From Aporrectodea caliginosa (Eukaryota > Annelida > Clitellata > Crassiclitellata > Lumbricidae): a stretch of 64,000 nucleotides of DNA. The DNA is taken from contig JACEVL010000083.1 in NCBI GenBank assembly GCA_020284085.1, positions 1 through 64,000 on the forward strand, given 5' to 3'. Numbering within the stretch: position 1 is the first letter of the stretch; every line of letters starts with the position of its first letter. The notes under the pieces are model-generated. The model searched no databases and was not told where the DNA came from. It saw only the letters and a list, made by a program, of their open reading frames with translations. The position numbers were made by a program, and so were the translations under genes. Shown here piece by piece: positions 9,853 through 21,500 of this stretch.

Positions 9853-10270
9853 ACATCTTACATTTTTAAAATAATTATAGCTTCAATTTCTGATGTTTTG
9901 ATTTCATTTAATTTTTTATTTATTTGAATAAGTTTGTGAAACTCAGTGACTTCTATAACCCCACAATATATTTTTAAAATTTGTTTATTCTTTTAAATTC
10001 GAACATTTTAAAATTTATCTGAGTAACTTGTTGAGACTCAGTGACTTCTACAGCGCCACGACGTTTTCTTTTCAATTAAAATATTTTATTTTTTCTACAG
10101 GATGACGAATGACCTTTTATGTCGCTTCGACAGGAAGATATGACCATTATCTTCCTTCGACTCGAAGGTGCACGGCTGAGCGGGAACATCTCGACAGTAG
10201 GAGGTGAATGTTAAATTACTCTAATGTTTAAGATAATTATTAGCTGATGATTAACGGTATCACTTAAGTA
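9853..10270. other. AT-rich spacer with one exon-like block
   Basis: The stretch is mostly AT-rich. A block at about 10102-10200 lies between an acceptor-like ttttctacag and a donor-like gtgaatg. Its frames are short and no product is recognised. Confidence 0.3.
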
Positions 10271-10273
10271 GTA

Positions 10274-10747
10274 GAATGAAATTAAGGTCATGAAATAGAT
10301 CGCAGTCCGCTTACACTCAATAGGCCTAACTCCGCAACATCATTGAATCTGCAACCTTTTAGCTATATATTAAAACCCGCTGATCAGTGTTTTTGAATTT
10401 AGTTTAGGCTATTCTAAAGATTTTTATAGCAATGTTACGTCAGAACACGTCAAGGCTTAATAGACGAGAGACAGCGATTGATGCCTTGAAGCTGGTGATA
10501 GCCTAATATTCCCTTAAGAATGAAATTAAGGTTCTGAAATAGATCGCAGTCCGCTTACACTCAATAACTCCGCAACATCACTTGAAGCTGCAACCTTTTA
10601 GGTAGGCTATATAAAAAAAACCACTGATCAGTGTTTTTGAATTTAGTTTAGGATATTCTAAAGACTTCTAGGCTATAGCGCTGCTATAATAAAGAACACG
10701 TCATTGAAGGCTTAATAGACGAGAGACAGCGATTGATGCCTTGAAGT
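10274..10747. repeat. tandem duplication, about 245-bp unit
   Basis: Copy 1 (10274-10495) and copy 2 (10518-10747) share GAATGAAATTAAGG, ATAGATCGCAGTCCGCTTAC, GATCAGTGTTTTTGAATTTA and GACGAGAGACAGCGATTGAT. They differ by substitutions and small indels. No protein frame is conserved between them, suggesting noncoding sequence. Confidence 0.9.
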
Positions 10748-11157
10748 CGTAAACATAAATCGTAATCCGTTGACCCGATTGTGTTCAATTAATAATAGCC
10801 ATGAATTAAAATAAAAGCCTTTTAGTCTAGTTAGACTGTGGCTTTTATAAAAACCACTGTCTGCTGTTTTTCACTTTCAGTGGAGCGATCGCAGAAACAG
10901 TTTCCTGTACAATCGTCGTAGCGAGTCGCAAAGATCGTTTGATGGCGGTTCACGTGGCTGGAACAACACCGACAACTGTGTATCTCTCTGAGTAATTGAA
11001 ACACAAGCGTACGTAAGAATTATCTTGACAGTTGTTATGAAAATGTGCATAACTTTAAATGTAACTTCAATTTCTGATAACTTTCTAGATGGACTGATGG
11101 CGTTCAGCTGATAATTAATAGACACGAATTAGATGCCTCGCCGTCTATTAATTAGAT

Positions 11158-11198
11158 GTGGTGGCTACTCTTGTACAGTAACAGTAGCCACCACAGCC
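11158..11198. repeat. 12-bp perfect stem hairpin
   Basis: GTGGTGGCTACT is followed, after a 13-nt loop, by its exact complement AGTAGCCACCAC. It lies between copies 1 and 2 of the exon-like array. Confidence 0.85.
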
Positions 11199-11367
11199 CT
11201 GTTAACCTCTCTGATGCTTTCCATTGTCGGTCAACCATTTCCCTTCAGGGAGTCGCAAGGAACCGTTTGGCGAATCGACATCAATCGGCAGATGGCTCTT
11301 CTCGCGGCTGGAACGACACCTATCGACGTGTGTGCATCTGCGTAATTGAAACACAAGCGTAAGAATA

Positions 11368-11409
11368 TCTAGAAAGTTGTTATGGAAATGTGCATAACGA
11401 CTTTCTAGA
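11368..11409. repeat. 17-bp stem hairpin after exon-like copy 2
   Basis: TCTAGAAAGTTGTTATG and CATAACGACTTTCTAGA pair along 17 positions with a single T/G mismatch (a G-U pair in RNA) around the 8-nt loop GAAATGTG. Partial versions follow copies 1 and 3 of the array. Confidence 0.85.
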
Positions 11410-12000
11410 TGGAATGAACTGAGGATGTTATAGTAGACAAGAATTAAGTACAATAAGACTGATTTCTATGACACTATATTGCTATGTTAACCTGTCTGTT
11501 CTTTTTCGTTGTCGGTGGAATGTTTCCGTTTACAATCGTCGTCGGGAGTCGCTAAGATCCTTCAACAGAATCGACACCAATCGGCAGATGGCGTTTTTGG
11601 CGGATGGAACGACGACACCTGTCGACTTTGTGTGCATCTGCGTAACTGAAAAGCTAACGTAAGAATATCTAGAAAGTTATCGAAATTGTAATTGTAAATG
11701 TAATTGAACATTTGTATAACTCCACTCAGAGATTCAGAGGCCTTCTCGACCCGGGTCAATGCTGTAACTAACAAATGAGATAGTCTTCAGGCGTTTCAGA
11801 AACAGAGGAAGAGAATTAGGCTGAGGAGCTCAAGACGCAATACATGCAGAAGCTGGTTCCATCTAGAGGGGCCGACATAAGCAAAGCTTCTGGATTCAGC
11901 AGCTTCACCACGTCCGAATAACGACTTTAAATATAGATGGACCGATGGTGTACTCCTAATAATTAATAGACAAGAATTAAATGCCTAAAGGTCTAATTAT

Positions 12001-12160
12001 TGTATTGTATTGTATTTGATCATTTATAAAGCGCTTCTCATAGCATAAGCCTTTCAGAAGCGCTACCAGTGCGAGGTACTCCGAGGAAAAAGGAAGACTT
12101 TGCATTGTATCGTATATTGTATTGAAAAATTTGTAAAGCGCCTTGACAGTATATTGCTTT
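12001..12160 (-). mobile_element. L2/CR1-like 3' ends with (TATTG)n tails
   Basis: A (TTGTA)n tract leads into CATTTATAAAGCGCTTCTCA and GCCTTTCAGAAGCGCTACCA, matching the minus-strand 3' end at 7905-8000. A second short tail with TTTGTAAAGCGCCTTGACAG follows at 12105-12160. Confidence 0.75.
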
Positions 12161-12567
12161 TGTCTCTGGGTGCATGCATGGGTTCTACCCTGGAAATTTG
12201 TTATATTCTTTATTGCCGTAGGTGAGTTTTAGCGCATTTTCGGAGAAAGAAAAATTTTTCTTGTCAAGGTTACGTGGTGATGGAAAGTATTTTAAACTCA
12301 CGTACGTGACGGCGACCGACATGCATGTTATGCAACGTGATGCTTACACGATCCTAAATTTGTGTATGTGGCCTGTCTTATGTGGGACATTTGCAAATTT
12401 ATTGTACAGTGTGTCCGAATTCTTCTGGGTGCGACGCACCAACTGAACTTTCTCTCTGGGTGCATTCGCATCCATTGCAAGGCTCCCAGAGAGTTGGCGC
12501 ATATAATATGCTACTCAATTAAGGCACTAGGTAAATGTATACAGCATCTGCATGTTGATAAATTACA

Positions 12568-12730
12568 GAGGTCAGAGAACTCCGGCAGTTTTGGCACCGT
12601 CCTTCCTGACATAAATTACCAGGCCAGAGAACTCCGGCAGTTTTGGCACCGTCCTTCCTGGCCTAAATTACACAGGCCAGAGAACTCCGGCAGTTTTGGC
12701 ACCGTCCATCCTGGCAGCCGTGTCAGCTCT
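12568..12730. repeat. three copies of a 52-53-bp repeat
   Basis: The word AGAGAACTCCGGCAGTTTTG recurs at 12574, 12626 and 12679, followed each time by GCACCGTCC. A diverged fourth unit may lie near 12800. An overlapping open frame (12362-12757) is a by-product. Confidence 0.9.
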
Positions 12731-12920
12731 GTCAGATGTGGCACTGTCAATCCCTGACACGTGTGCCGCTATGGCACCGTCAGCATGAGTTTCATAGGCT
12801 AGAGATCTCGGGGTAGTTTTGGAACCGTTCGTCATGGCAGTCTGTCAGCTCTGTTACCGTCGGGTCCTTGTATTGTATTGTATTTATGTCAGCTCTTCGG
12901 GTCATTGTATTGTATTTATT

Positions 12921-12992
12921 GTATTTATAAATTTATAACCGTTAAGTAAATATATACGGTATACTACTTGACGGTTATAAATTTATAAATAC
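12921..12992. repeat. 28-bp inverted repeat around a 16-nt loop
   Basis: The arms 12921-12948 and 12965-12992 are reverse complements with one T/C mismatch. The left arm begins GTATTTATAAATTTATAACC. It is directly preceded by (TATTG)n-type sequence, so it may be a foldback within a retroposon tail. Confidence 0.9.
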
Positions 12993-12999
12993 GGTAAGG

Positions 13000-13940
13000 C
13001 TTGGCACCGACGCGACAGTGCTACTCTGACATCTGACATGGCAAGCTAGCTGTTGACCTCTGATGCCGACAACCAATGGCGAAGGATGAAGCTCTTTACT
13101 CGAAGAATCAGAATTCCGGACAGGAGCGACTAAGACGATCCAGTTGACCGACTGTCGTGGAAGCAGCTATAGGTTAGTTTGAGTTTTTATGAAGGTTTGC
13201 GACGAATCTGATAGATTGGTTGCTGATCTTTGATAAATCTTCAGGCCACACGCCTTGGCAGAAGCAATTATATTGCAGAGCTAAGTAGCGGAATGTAGAT
13301 CAAGATGCGGACGGCCTGGATTCGAACCTGATGAGATGTAGGACGATTTGGTTGCTGTCTTAGGGTCTTTCTAGCGGAATGTAGATCAAGATGTAGCCTA
13401 GATGAGATGTAGGACGATTTATGTCGTAGGTCTTTCTGCCTATTTGTTAGGCTATTTTCTTTTCCTCTTGTCTTAAGTCTTTCTACCTCTCCATTTTCTC
13501 TCTTGCTCCCTCTTCTTAAGTCTCCCGACTCTTTCTGCGTTCTTCTCTTGCCTCTATGTTTCCTCTATCTCTTGTCCTATAGGTCAGTCTGTCTGCCTCA
13601 CTGTCCGTACCTCTTTCTCTTGTCACAGGTCTGTCTGGCTGTCTTCATTTCTTATAGGTCCTTGTCTCTCTACTTTGGTTGTCCACTGTCTCCTACTCTA
13701 TAGGCCTTCCTGCCCCTGTGTTTTCCGTCTTGATATTTGACATACTCTAGAGATAGGATATTCTTCGTTTGTAGTGTTTATCGCTGTCTTATTTTCTCCT
13801 AGCAATCTGTTTAAAATTACGTCTTATTTTCTCTCTTTCAATATGTGCTATTCCGGTCGTGTCTTTCTTTTCCTGCTGTCGGCTGTCTGTCTCACTCTCT
13901 TTCTGCAGTGTACGACTCTATACATCACTGTTTGAACAGT
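13000..13940. other. pyrimidine-rich intergenic stretch, no gene
   Basis: The stretch contains an 86-bp direct duplication (13287-13372 and 13373-13434, both with AGCGGAATGTAGATCAAGAT). A long C/T-rich tract rich in GTCTGTCT words follows (13430-13930). Open frames here are low-complexity by-products. Confidence 0.6.
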
Positions 13941-13949
13941 TTGAACAGG

Positions 13950-14095
13950 CGGAAACCACCAGAGACGACTTGTGATGTCTGGAGATGTCGTGGGAGAACG
14001 AGACCGAGGAGCTGGCGATGGACAGACGAGTGAAGGAGATGCGGCTTTGCCCGATGTGCAGGCCTGCACCGGAAGGACTATATAAGTACTAAGTA
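13950..14095 (+). mobile_element. possible non-LTR RT C-terminal fragment
   Basis: In one frame WRCRGRTRPRSWRWTDE is followed by a stop and then RRCGFARCAGLHRKDYISTK. This resembles the GRPR..W...V..D tail found after the RT domain in several non-LTR elements. It is short and interrupted, so the assignment is tentative. Confidence 0.35.
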
Positions 14096-14214
14096 AGTTT
14101 TAACTTAGATTCGTCTCTTTCAGCTTGGTTTCCCACCGTCATCTGGCTTCTGGTTTCTCCGGTCTATATGCCCTATGGAATCATCCTGGCGTTTCCATTG
14201 CATAATGCTTAGTA

Positions 14215-14345
14215 GGCCTACTGTGCACTGTTTTGCTAACTGATGTAATAATATATTCGTTCGTATAATGACATTTCGGTTAACATCATATAGGCTGAGT
14301 AGATATCTCGAAGACGCGCTATATAAATGTTCATTTGCATTGCAT
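14215..14345 (+). mobile_element. retroposon 3' end with GCGCTATATAAA motif
   Basis: It matches 9056-9185 (ACATCATATAGGCTGAGTAG, then CGCGCTATATAAATGTTCA) and ends in an (ATTGC/ATTAC)-rich tail. Confidence 0.6.
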
Positions 14346-14993
14346 TACATAATGAAGTTTGACTTGAAGCGACCGTCGACCAATGTCTTCGGTAGGCCTA
14401 ATAATAATAGGCCTAAATATAACGGGTCTAAATAATTCTTTGGGTTAGATTCGGTTGAATGACTTTAATACTTTCTATCTCCGTTTTCAGTGTAGGCCTA
14501 TTCTCTGTGTTTTCCTCTTCCGTCTCGCTGTCTTACTCTCAGAATTACTTTAAAACTTTTTTCTGTCTCTTTCGCTAGGTATTTCTCTTTTTATGTCTTA
14601 CTGTTGTCTTACTTTAGGTCGTTTTCGGCGATTGCGGTGAAGGTAAAGTTTAAGATCCGTGAATCCTCCTTGGTTTCTGTCAATATTGTGTCCACACGTC
14701 AACAAATCTATAGCCATTTAATTGCATCGTGGTAGCAATCTGTTGCAAACTCTTTAAGGGTGAGTGCTGTCCATTTTCTATACATGATGTCATTATGAAC
14801 AGCAAGACATGCTGATTCTGTTGAATGAATCTGTTGCATTCGGACTTAAATGTGGGGGGTGGGAGATTAAGGAGTTCAAAGATAGTTGGGTGTAAACACA
14901 CAACTGTCTTCCAACTGCTTACTTGAGAAATGTGATGGTCCAAATGCATCACATTTTCTCTGTAGGGCTTTAGCATTGCAAGAAGACATTTGG

Positions 14994-16261
14994 GTAGTCC
15001 ATTCACTGCAGTTTCTCAAGCAGTTTTGTTTTCCATTTTGACGTAGTATTCTTTAATCGGGCCTATAATTTTCTTTGATTAAGCGTTATTAGATGTTAAA
15101 AGCAAAGCTGAATAAGCAGAGAATCTAAATCTCTGCCTTGTGTAGCCTATACTCCAATCTCTCGCTCACCTTTATCGTACCTCTCACTCTCACGTAGCCT
15201 ACTTGTAGCCTACTACTTTCCTTTTTCTCAACCTAATTGCACTTTTTCGTCATCGCACTATTAATCAATCTCTCTGCCTGTCTTTCTGTCTATCTATATT
15301 TCTGTCTGTATCTCGATCCATCTATCCATCCATCCATCCATCCATCCATCCATCCATCCATCCATCCATCCATCCATCCATCCATCCATCCATCCATTTA
15401 TCCATCCATCCATCCATCCATCCATCTATCCATCCATCCATCCATCCATCCATCCATTCATCTATCCATCCATCCGTCCTTCCATCCATCATCCATCTGT
15501 CTGTCCCTGTCTATCATCTGTCTGTCTATCTGTCTGTCTATCTATCCATCCATCCATCCATCCATCCATCCATCCATCCATCCATCCATCCATCCATCCA
15601 TCCATCCATCCATCCATCCATCCATCCATCCATCCATCCATCCATCCATCCATCCATCCATCCATCCATCCATCCATCCATCCATCCATCCATCCATCCA
15701 TCCATCCATTCATGTATCTATCTATCTATCTAGTTATCTATCTGTTCATTTATCATCTATGTCTGTCTTTTTGTCTGTCTGTCGATCTGTCTGTCTGTCT
15801 GTCTGTTTCTGCATCTTTCTTTCTCTGCCTTTTTCCTTTTCTGTCTGTCTGTTTCGCTTGCTCTCACTCTATCACTAACCCTGTCTTTCGTTTTCAATCA
15901 AACTCTGTCTCTCTGCTTTCTTCACTCTGTCGACATCGCTGTCTTGTCTGCTCTCTCGCTCTTTGTTGACTCTCATTCAATCTTACTCTCACATGCAGTG
16001 TTTTCATTCACTCATTCGCTCAGTCTTTGATTTTTATGCCTATACTTATGCATTAAGCTTTCTGTTGCTCCTTCTGCGTATTCTCATGTCTCTGCGTTGC
16101 GTCTTTTCACGTTTTGCTCCAGCGCGAGTGTTTGTCTTGCACTTCCATCCGAGCAAAAGGAAATTACTGAAATTGAGAATTTTCTAAAATTGGACATTTT
16201 ATGGGTAATGCCAAATTGGGGATGAAATTCTACTGCTTGAGAGCTGCAGTGAATGGACTAC
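14994..16261. repeat. 30-bp inverted repeats flanking 1.2 kb
   Basis: GTAGTCCATTCACTGCAG with TTTCTCAAGCAG (14994-15023) reappears as its complement at 16233-16261 with a one- to two-base difference. The intervening DNA holds the (ATCC)n array. No TSD was found at the outer edges. Confidence 0.7.
15315..15712. repeat. (ATCC)n microsatellite array
   Basis: Nearly pure CATC/ATCC repeats run at 15315-15475 and 15540-15712, interrupted by (CTGT/CTAT)n-type sequence. The Ser-Ile-His-Pro frame on one strand and the Met-Asp-Gly-Trp frame on the other are by-products. Confidence 0.98.
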
Positions 16262-16597
16262 GGAGACCTTTGCCAACACCTCCACGTGGTGGTCTCTGGG
16301 CGTGCAGTTAAACCATGAATATGGTTGACTGCATGGCGAAGATTGGCAGCCGCACTTCCATCGTCATTCATTCTCTTTAATAATATATTTCAACAGTGTG
16401 CTGTATTATCTGACTAGCCTACCAAGCTAGTTGTTCTTATTTCAGTTTTCTCACTTAAGGGCCAGACTAGCGTAAGTTGATTTTATGATGAATCAATTAT
16501 AGGAAATGTATTGTAATGTATATATAAAGCAGATCTATGTGGCCGCGGCCTTTCTCAGCGAGTCAGCGCAGTAGAGACTATGCGCCAGCCTATAGAG

Positions 16598-16938
16598 CAG
16601 TGTTTCTTAACCAGTGTTCGACCGAACCCCTGGGGTTTGGTGAGCCAGTGCCAGGGGTTCGGCAGAGGTCCTCTGAAATATAGTCTATACATATTCAGGG
16701 TCGTGAGTGAAAAATCATTTGCTATTTTATTTTTATTTTTCGCCTTTTATTTAAGAAATTTTGTTTGATGTTCATGTGTTGAATGTATTAATATTGTATC
16801 ACATTTTGGTACAATTTTTTTAATTTCCTTTTGTTTCCATTAGTTAAAAAATTATTGTTCAAACTTGAGGGGTTCGGTGGTGAGTGGTCATGGATTTCTC
16901 TTGGGGTTCGGCTCCCTTGAAAAGGTTAAGAACCACTG
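16598..16938. mobile_element. hAT MITE, 341 bp
   Basis: It starts CAGTGTTTCTTAACCAGTG and ends AAGGTTAAGAACCACTG. A perfect 8-bp TSD CTATAGAG lies at 16590-16597 and 16939-16946. Subterminal GGGGTTCGG words are inverted near both ends. The terminal motif is that of the CAGTGGTTCT class of hAT MITEs. Confidence 0.95.
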
Positions 16939-16946
16939 CTATAGAG

Positions 16947-18297
16947 GGACGAAACTGATTCAAATCAATAGGGCCTTAGTACTGCAAGACAATGTTTTTG
17001 TATGTCAGGTTCTGCAGCTTTGATGCATTGAAAGTTTGCGAAATGCTTATAGGCTACCGAAGACAGCATTCTCGTCCTTATTAAGGTTTCTCTTCGGCCA
17101 TCCCTTGATAATTGAGCGATTAAATAAAAATTATTGTGATCTGGCCTAAGGTGGTTCGCGCGACTTAATTAACCTTTTGGGCGCTGTAGAAATCTCGAGA
17201 TTACGATTTCAAACGGCACGGTAAAAACGGTGCAGTAAAAACAGTGAATTAAAACTGCCACACGTTAATGAAGGCACAGAATAATAAGAGCACAAATAGG
17301 CTAAGAGCGAAAACTATAATTACTGGCGCATGGCCGCCTACACACCTACATTCATTGAGCCCACATCCGGTCCGCTTTGTACCGCTGGTGTAAACAGGTG
17401 GAGCGCTATGGGCACAATGAGAATCAAACAAAGTGGCTATCAGAGATTCGAGATTACATTCCCCGACTAAATTTGTAAATGTTACAATTACACTATAGAC
17501 CTTGGCCGCTTGGCGTCGACTTTGTCATCAAAATTCTGGTCTTGGGTCTGTTTTAAGTTTTTAACCCATTCTTGAGCTTCAGACCTTCAGCCTTATTCTT
17601 CTGTATGACCTTTACCATATCCTCTTAACATTGCCTGGATTGTATTATGCTCACGATCATTAGCAATAATATTTAGCAGAAGAGTGTCGTTGACTTTGTT
17701 ATCGAAATTTTGTCCTCGCGCGTTCGTGAGCTTTGGCCTCAGTCACGACTGTTACGTCTGAGCTTTGCTACACAGGCCAAGAATCTAGGGCATTACACTG
17801 ATTACTCCACGCGCCAGGGTTGCGCGTATACAGTATACACGGCCGTGGCCCGCGTTTACCGATGAGTCGTTCATAATAACCTCGATCGCCGGAAACTCGG
17901 TGGAAATTTCTGCGTAGGCCTCGGATTCTCGCTAAATGCGTCATTACTGCTGTTGACCACATCCTTCTATTTAGAAGGTCGTGTGTTGACGGGCGTCACG
18001 TTTCCCCGCCTATTGCACGCCCTTTGCACAAAAGTAGGCGGGGTAAACAGCGTTCGTGAACGTCAATTACCGCCTTTGTTAGGCTGAAGCGCAGAAAAGT
18101 AGCTAAGGCTAATATACATATTCATGAGCAGACTCATGACGTCTTTCAGCGCACTGAGCATGAAACGAGAGAAACGGGTTTTCGAGCATCACAAAGGCTT
18201 TTTGTTCCGGCTTTGTGGGAATTCGTGATCACTCGGGTTTAGTAATTTCCGGCAGTATTCTGAAGTTTATTTTGGGGTTTGATAGCATGACGCTTTG
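16947..18297. other. upstream region of ARL5, no gene
   Basis: The sequence is less AT-rich than its surroundings and contains CpG-bearing words (TTCGCGCGAC, CCGCGTTTACC). A CCCCGCCTA/TAGGCGGGG inverted pair lies at about 18005-18042. I see no conserved frame; part of it is probably the ARL5 promoter region. Confidence 0.4.
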
Positions 18298-18304
18298 TAT
18301 AAAA
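18298..18304 (+). promoter_or_regulatory. TATA-like box upstream of ARL5
   Basis: TATAAAA lies 211 bp before the ARL5 start codon. Placement fits a 5' UTR of about 180 bases, but no transcript evidence is available and many ARL genes lack a TATA box. Confidence 0.25.
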
Positions 18305-18514
18305 ACCATTTAAACAGACAGCTTATCAGATAGAAAACTGAGTTGTACTAGTTGAGAGAGAGAGAGCTTCAAGTTACTATTGTCTTTCTACGCTGTTTGG
18401 AACTGATTCTCGACGATTTGATCTGCTGAGTTTTGTGCCAAGTTCTGTTAAAAAGGATCTTGATAACAGTGTCCTTATCGCTTCTACAGTTTCAAACGCA
18501 GACCAGCAACTGCC

Positions 18515-21500
18515 ATGGGTCTTCTGTTTGCGAAGCTGTTACGCCTGTTTTCATCACAAGGTATTCACACTTACTGTTACTCTACAGCCTGGTATACAAC
18601 AATCAATCAATCATTTGTCAATCATTTATTTCTGTAACCATGAGAAGAGAAAAAGAACAAATGAAACAGTAAGGCAATGGTTTGACATGTACTGGCTACA
18701 CGGGGGGCCCAGAAGGGATCATGGATCCCGCTAAGTAGGGACACCTATACAATGTAAAAAATACAGATAGGAAAACAAAGGCAGCCAATCAATACTTAGA
18801 TTGGAGTCAGCCTTGGGCTCAAAATCAAACAGACTAAAAAGAAACAGTCTCAGACAGATGACGGATCCATAAAATCACATTAACAAAAGAGAATACAATC
18901 TTAACTAATATAACAATACAGACAAAATCATCTGATTTAAGTCAGTTAATTCCATTGACTAAGATGGAGCATAGTTTTTTTAAATCAAAAGATTAGGTGA
19001 AGAACGAGTAGCTAAACGGATATTATTCCATATTAAGGTACCATACATAGATTTATATTTTATTTACATTTATATTGGTTGGTATACCAGACAGTACAAT
19101 AGATCAGGCCCGCCGAGGGGGGGGCAGAGGGGGCAAAAACCCAAGGGCCCGGCGACTTTTATGGGCCCGGGCTGGGCCCAGCAATCAACTTATGAACAAT
19201 ATTATACAATGTTTATGATTTATGCCTTTTAAAATATAATATTACGGACACTTAACTACAATGGCTGCATATATAAATGTAATTTTGTAGGGTTGTACCC
19301 ACACCATTATTATTTCAGTTTGTTTAAAAAAAATTTCTTATAAAGTCTAAGGATAGTTAGGGGCCCGTGACTGCTCTGCCTAGGGGCCCAGAATTTCTGT
19401 CGGCAGCCCTGCAATAGATAAACCTATGACTATTCCAGCCAAGTAGTTCATGGAGTTAAGTCCCAGGGTATTTCAAAGGTGTTGTGCATAATACATGTAT
19501 ACACAATGTATAGTTGTATACACATTGACCTTCACAGAAACCTGAAGCTCGGTTGGGAATGTTAACTTCTGAGTAGATGTATTGCATTGGTGTTAAACCA
19601 AGTATCTAATATTTACCTGAAATAGATAGTTTTCTTCTGCAATTTTAAAGATGCTTTTAAAGATGCTATATAAATTTTTATTTATATATCTAATGTGACT
19701 GTGTATTATGATATCTTTTCAGAACATAAAGTCATCATAGTTGGTCTTGACAATGCAGGCAAAACTACCATTCTGTACCAATTGTAAGTTTGTTCAGAAT
19801 ATAAATTTTTCTTAAAATAATGTTAATACATGTAGTTCACTGAAAGCATGTGGGTTTTCAAAGGCAGCATGGTACTTGTTTGAAATATGAATTATATGGG
19901 TCTTAATTTTACATCGTTCATGACCATTTTAATTCCAGGTTCAACATTCATTTACCTGAAATAGCACTCTACACCTTTAACAATCTGAGGTTCCGCGTTG
20001 ATGGAGTAGTAGTGAAAAACTTTACAAATCTTGCTTCTGTCATATATCAAGGCATATGTCACATAGGGTGTGCAACTCTCCATTGACCAAAGACATGTCA
20101 CAAGCCATGGCTTGTCTCTGGTTCTTCTCTTGCCCTGATTATGCCACCACTTTTTTTGGAGCTTGAACTCACCAGGCTTCAGCACTTCAAAATTCTCTGG
20201 CTCACATTGTGCTACTTGTAAACTCTTTAACCTAACTCGGTCAGCTGCATTGGCTTCCTTTAGAATTCAGAGTAAGATTGAAACTGGTCTGTCTGGCTTA
20301 TTAAATGCTTGCAGTGAGCACTCTATCTAACTTCAGTGTATAATCTCTCCCTACATCTCTTCCTGTAGCCTGTGATCGTTGGGTATGGGTCTTTTGGCTG
20401 ACCCACAATGCAGAACTGTCATGGGCTCTTGTGCATTCCCTGTTGCTTCCCTCAAGGAATGGAACTGAGAACCAATATTTCTCCAATGCTTTTATTAATT
20501 TTCTTCCTTTAAGAAACATCTCAAAACTCGCTATTTCTCCCTGGCCTTTAAAAATCTGGATGTCTAACTGTTCTTTGCCTGGTGACTGACTAACTGTGCC
20601 TCTTATTTGCATTTCTGTGTAGCATTGCAAATGTAAAATGTTTTTTTACATATATAATAAGTCGTTGCCCTTCAGTGAGTTTTGGTTGTGTCAAATAATT
20701 GTAAGCTTTTAAATTAAATCACATTTCAATGTGAAATTTACTTAAATGTAATTTACTTAAATTCTTTTCCAGTCTCATGAACGAGGCAGTCCATACGTCT
20801 CCGACCATTGGAAGCAACGTCGAAGAAATTGTCTGCAGGAGCACGCACTTTGTTATGTGGGACATCGGAGGCCAGGAGTCACTTAGAGCCTCATGGAACT
20901 CATACTTTGCCAGCACAGATGTACGTTTGCCACTGTTATTTTTAATTCATCATTATGCACGAAAGTACTTTAATAAATAAACCTTGATAATACGTTGTCT
21001 GTTTTGGCCTTCCTATATTGGCCTTCCTTCAAATGAGTCATGGAGACAATTACTACAGGGAGAAAGAATTAGGGCTGTGGGAGAGTTATCACACAATTGT
21101 ATGCCTGTTACCTGCCTGGATTACACATCACTCAATCTGGCCTATTAAAACGGCAGACTGCCACTGGTCCTAGATTTGAGCTGCCCGGGTGCTTGGTGCT
21201 GCTTCTTTAAGCACTAGTTTGTACAGTGGTCTATAATTAGTACAGCAGATGTTCAGTCGATGCACTTATTATATAGACTAGTTCCTTCAGGGAAGGGGGT
21301 GCGCCTCAAGCGTACGTGCGTATGGGGAGGGGGAGGGCGTCAATTTTTCCCGGAATTTTGTGTACGTACTAAATGGATAAAAGCACAGCACAGAGAAGAG
21401 TGGCGTCATTGGAAGTTGGAACCTGCCGAAGGGCAGAGAACTTAAAGAAAGACTAAATGGATGACCCCTTGTAAGACATTTGTGACAGTACTATTTTAGA

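Larger units (their letters stand above)
10879..11665 (+). repeat. three tandem exon-like units
   Basis: Three diverged copies lie at about 10879-11015, 11220-11362 and 11505-11662. Copies 1 and 2 follow an acceptor-like ttcag, and all three end just before a conserved donor-like CGTAAGAAT. Shared words include CAATCGTCGT, GAGTCGCAA, AATCGGCAGATGGC and GGCTGGAACGACACC. Copies 1 and 2 share SRGWN(N/D)T in one frame, and copies 2 and 3 share RID.NRQMA in another, so indels shift the reading frame between copies. I see no protein family. It could be a duplicated noncoding exon, a decayed exon array or a tandem repeat. Confidence 0.6.

Noticed and set aside
9193..14095. A multi-exon coding gene spanning 9.2-14 kb
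   Set aside because: Several acceptor- and donor-like sites exist, but I could not join the blocks into a continuing frame. They are kept only as exon-like features.
14680..15006. 108-residue minus-strand frame
   Set aside because: No motif or splice partner is seen, and its N-terminal part overlaps an inverted repeat. It may be a remnant of a repeat.
15237..15878. 213-residue open frame rich in Ser-Ile-His-Pro and its antisense frame
   Set aside because: They are direct products of (ATCC)n repetition.
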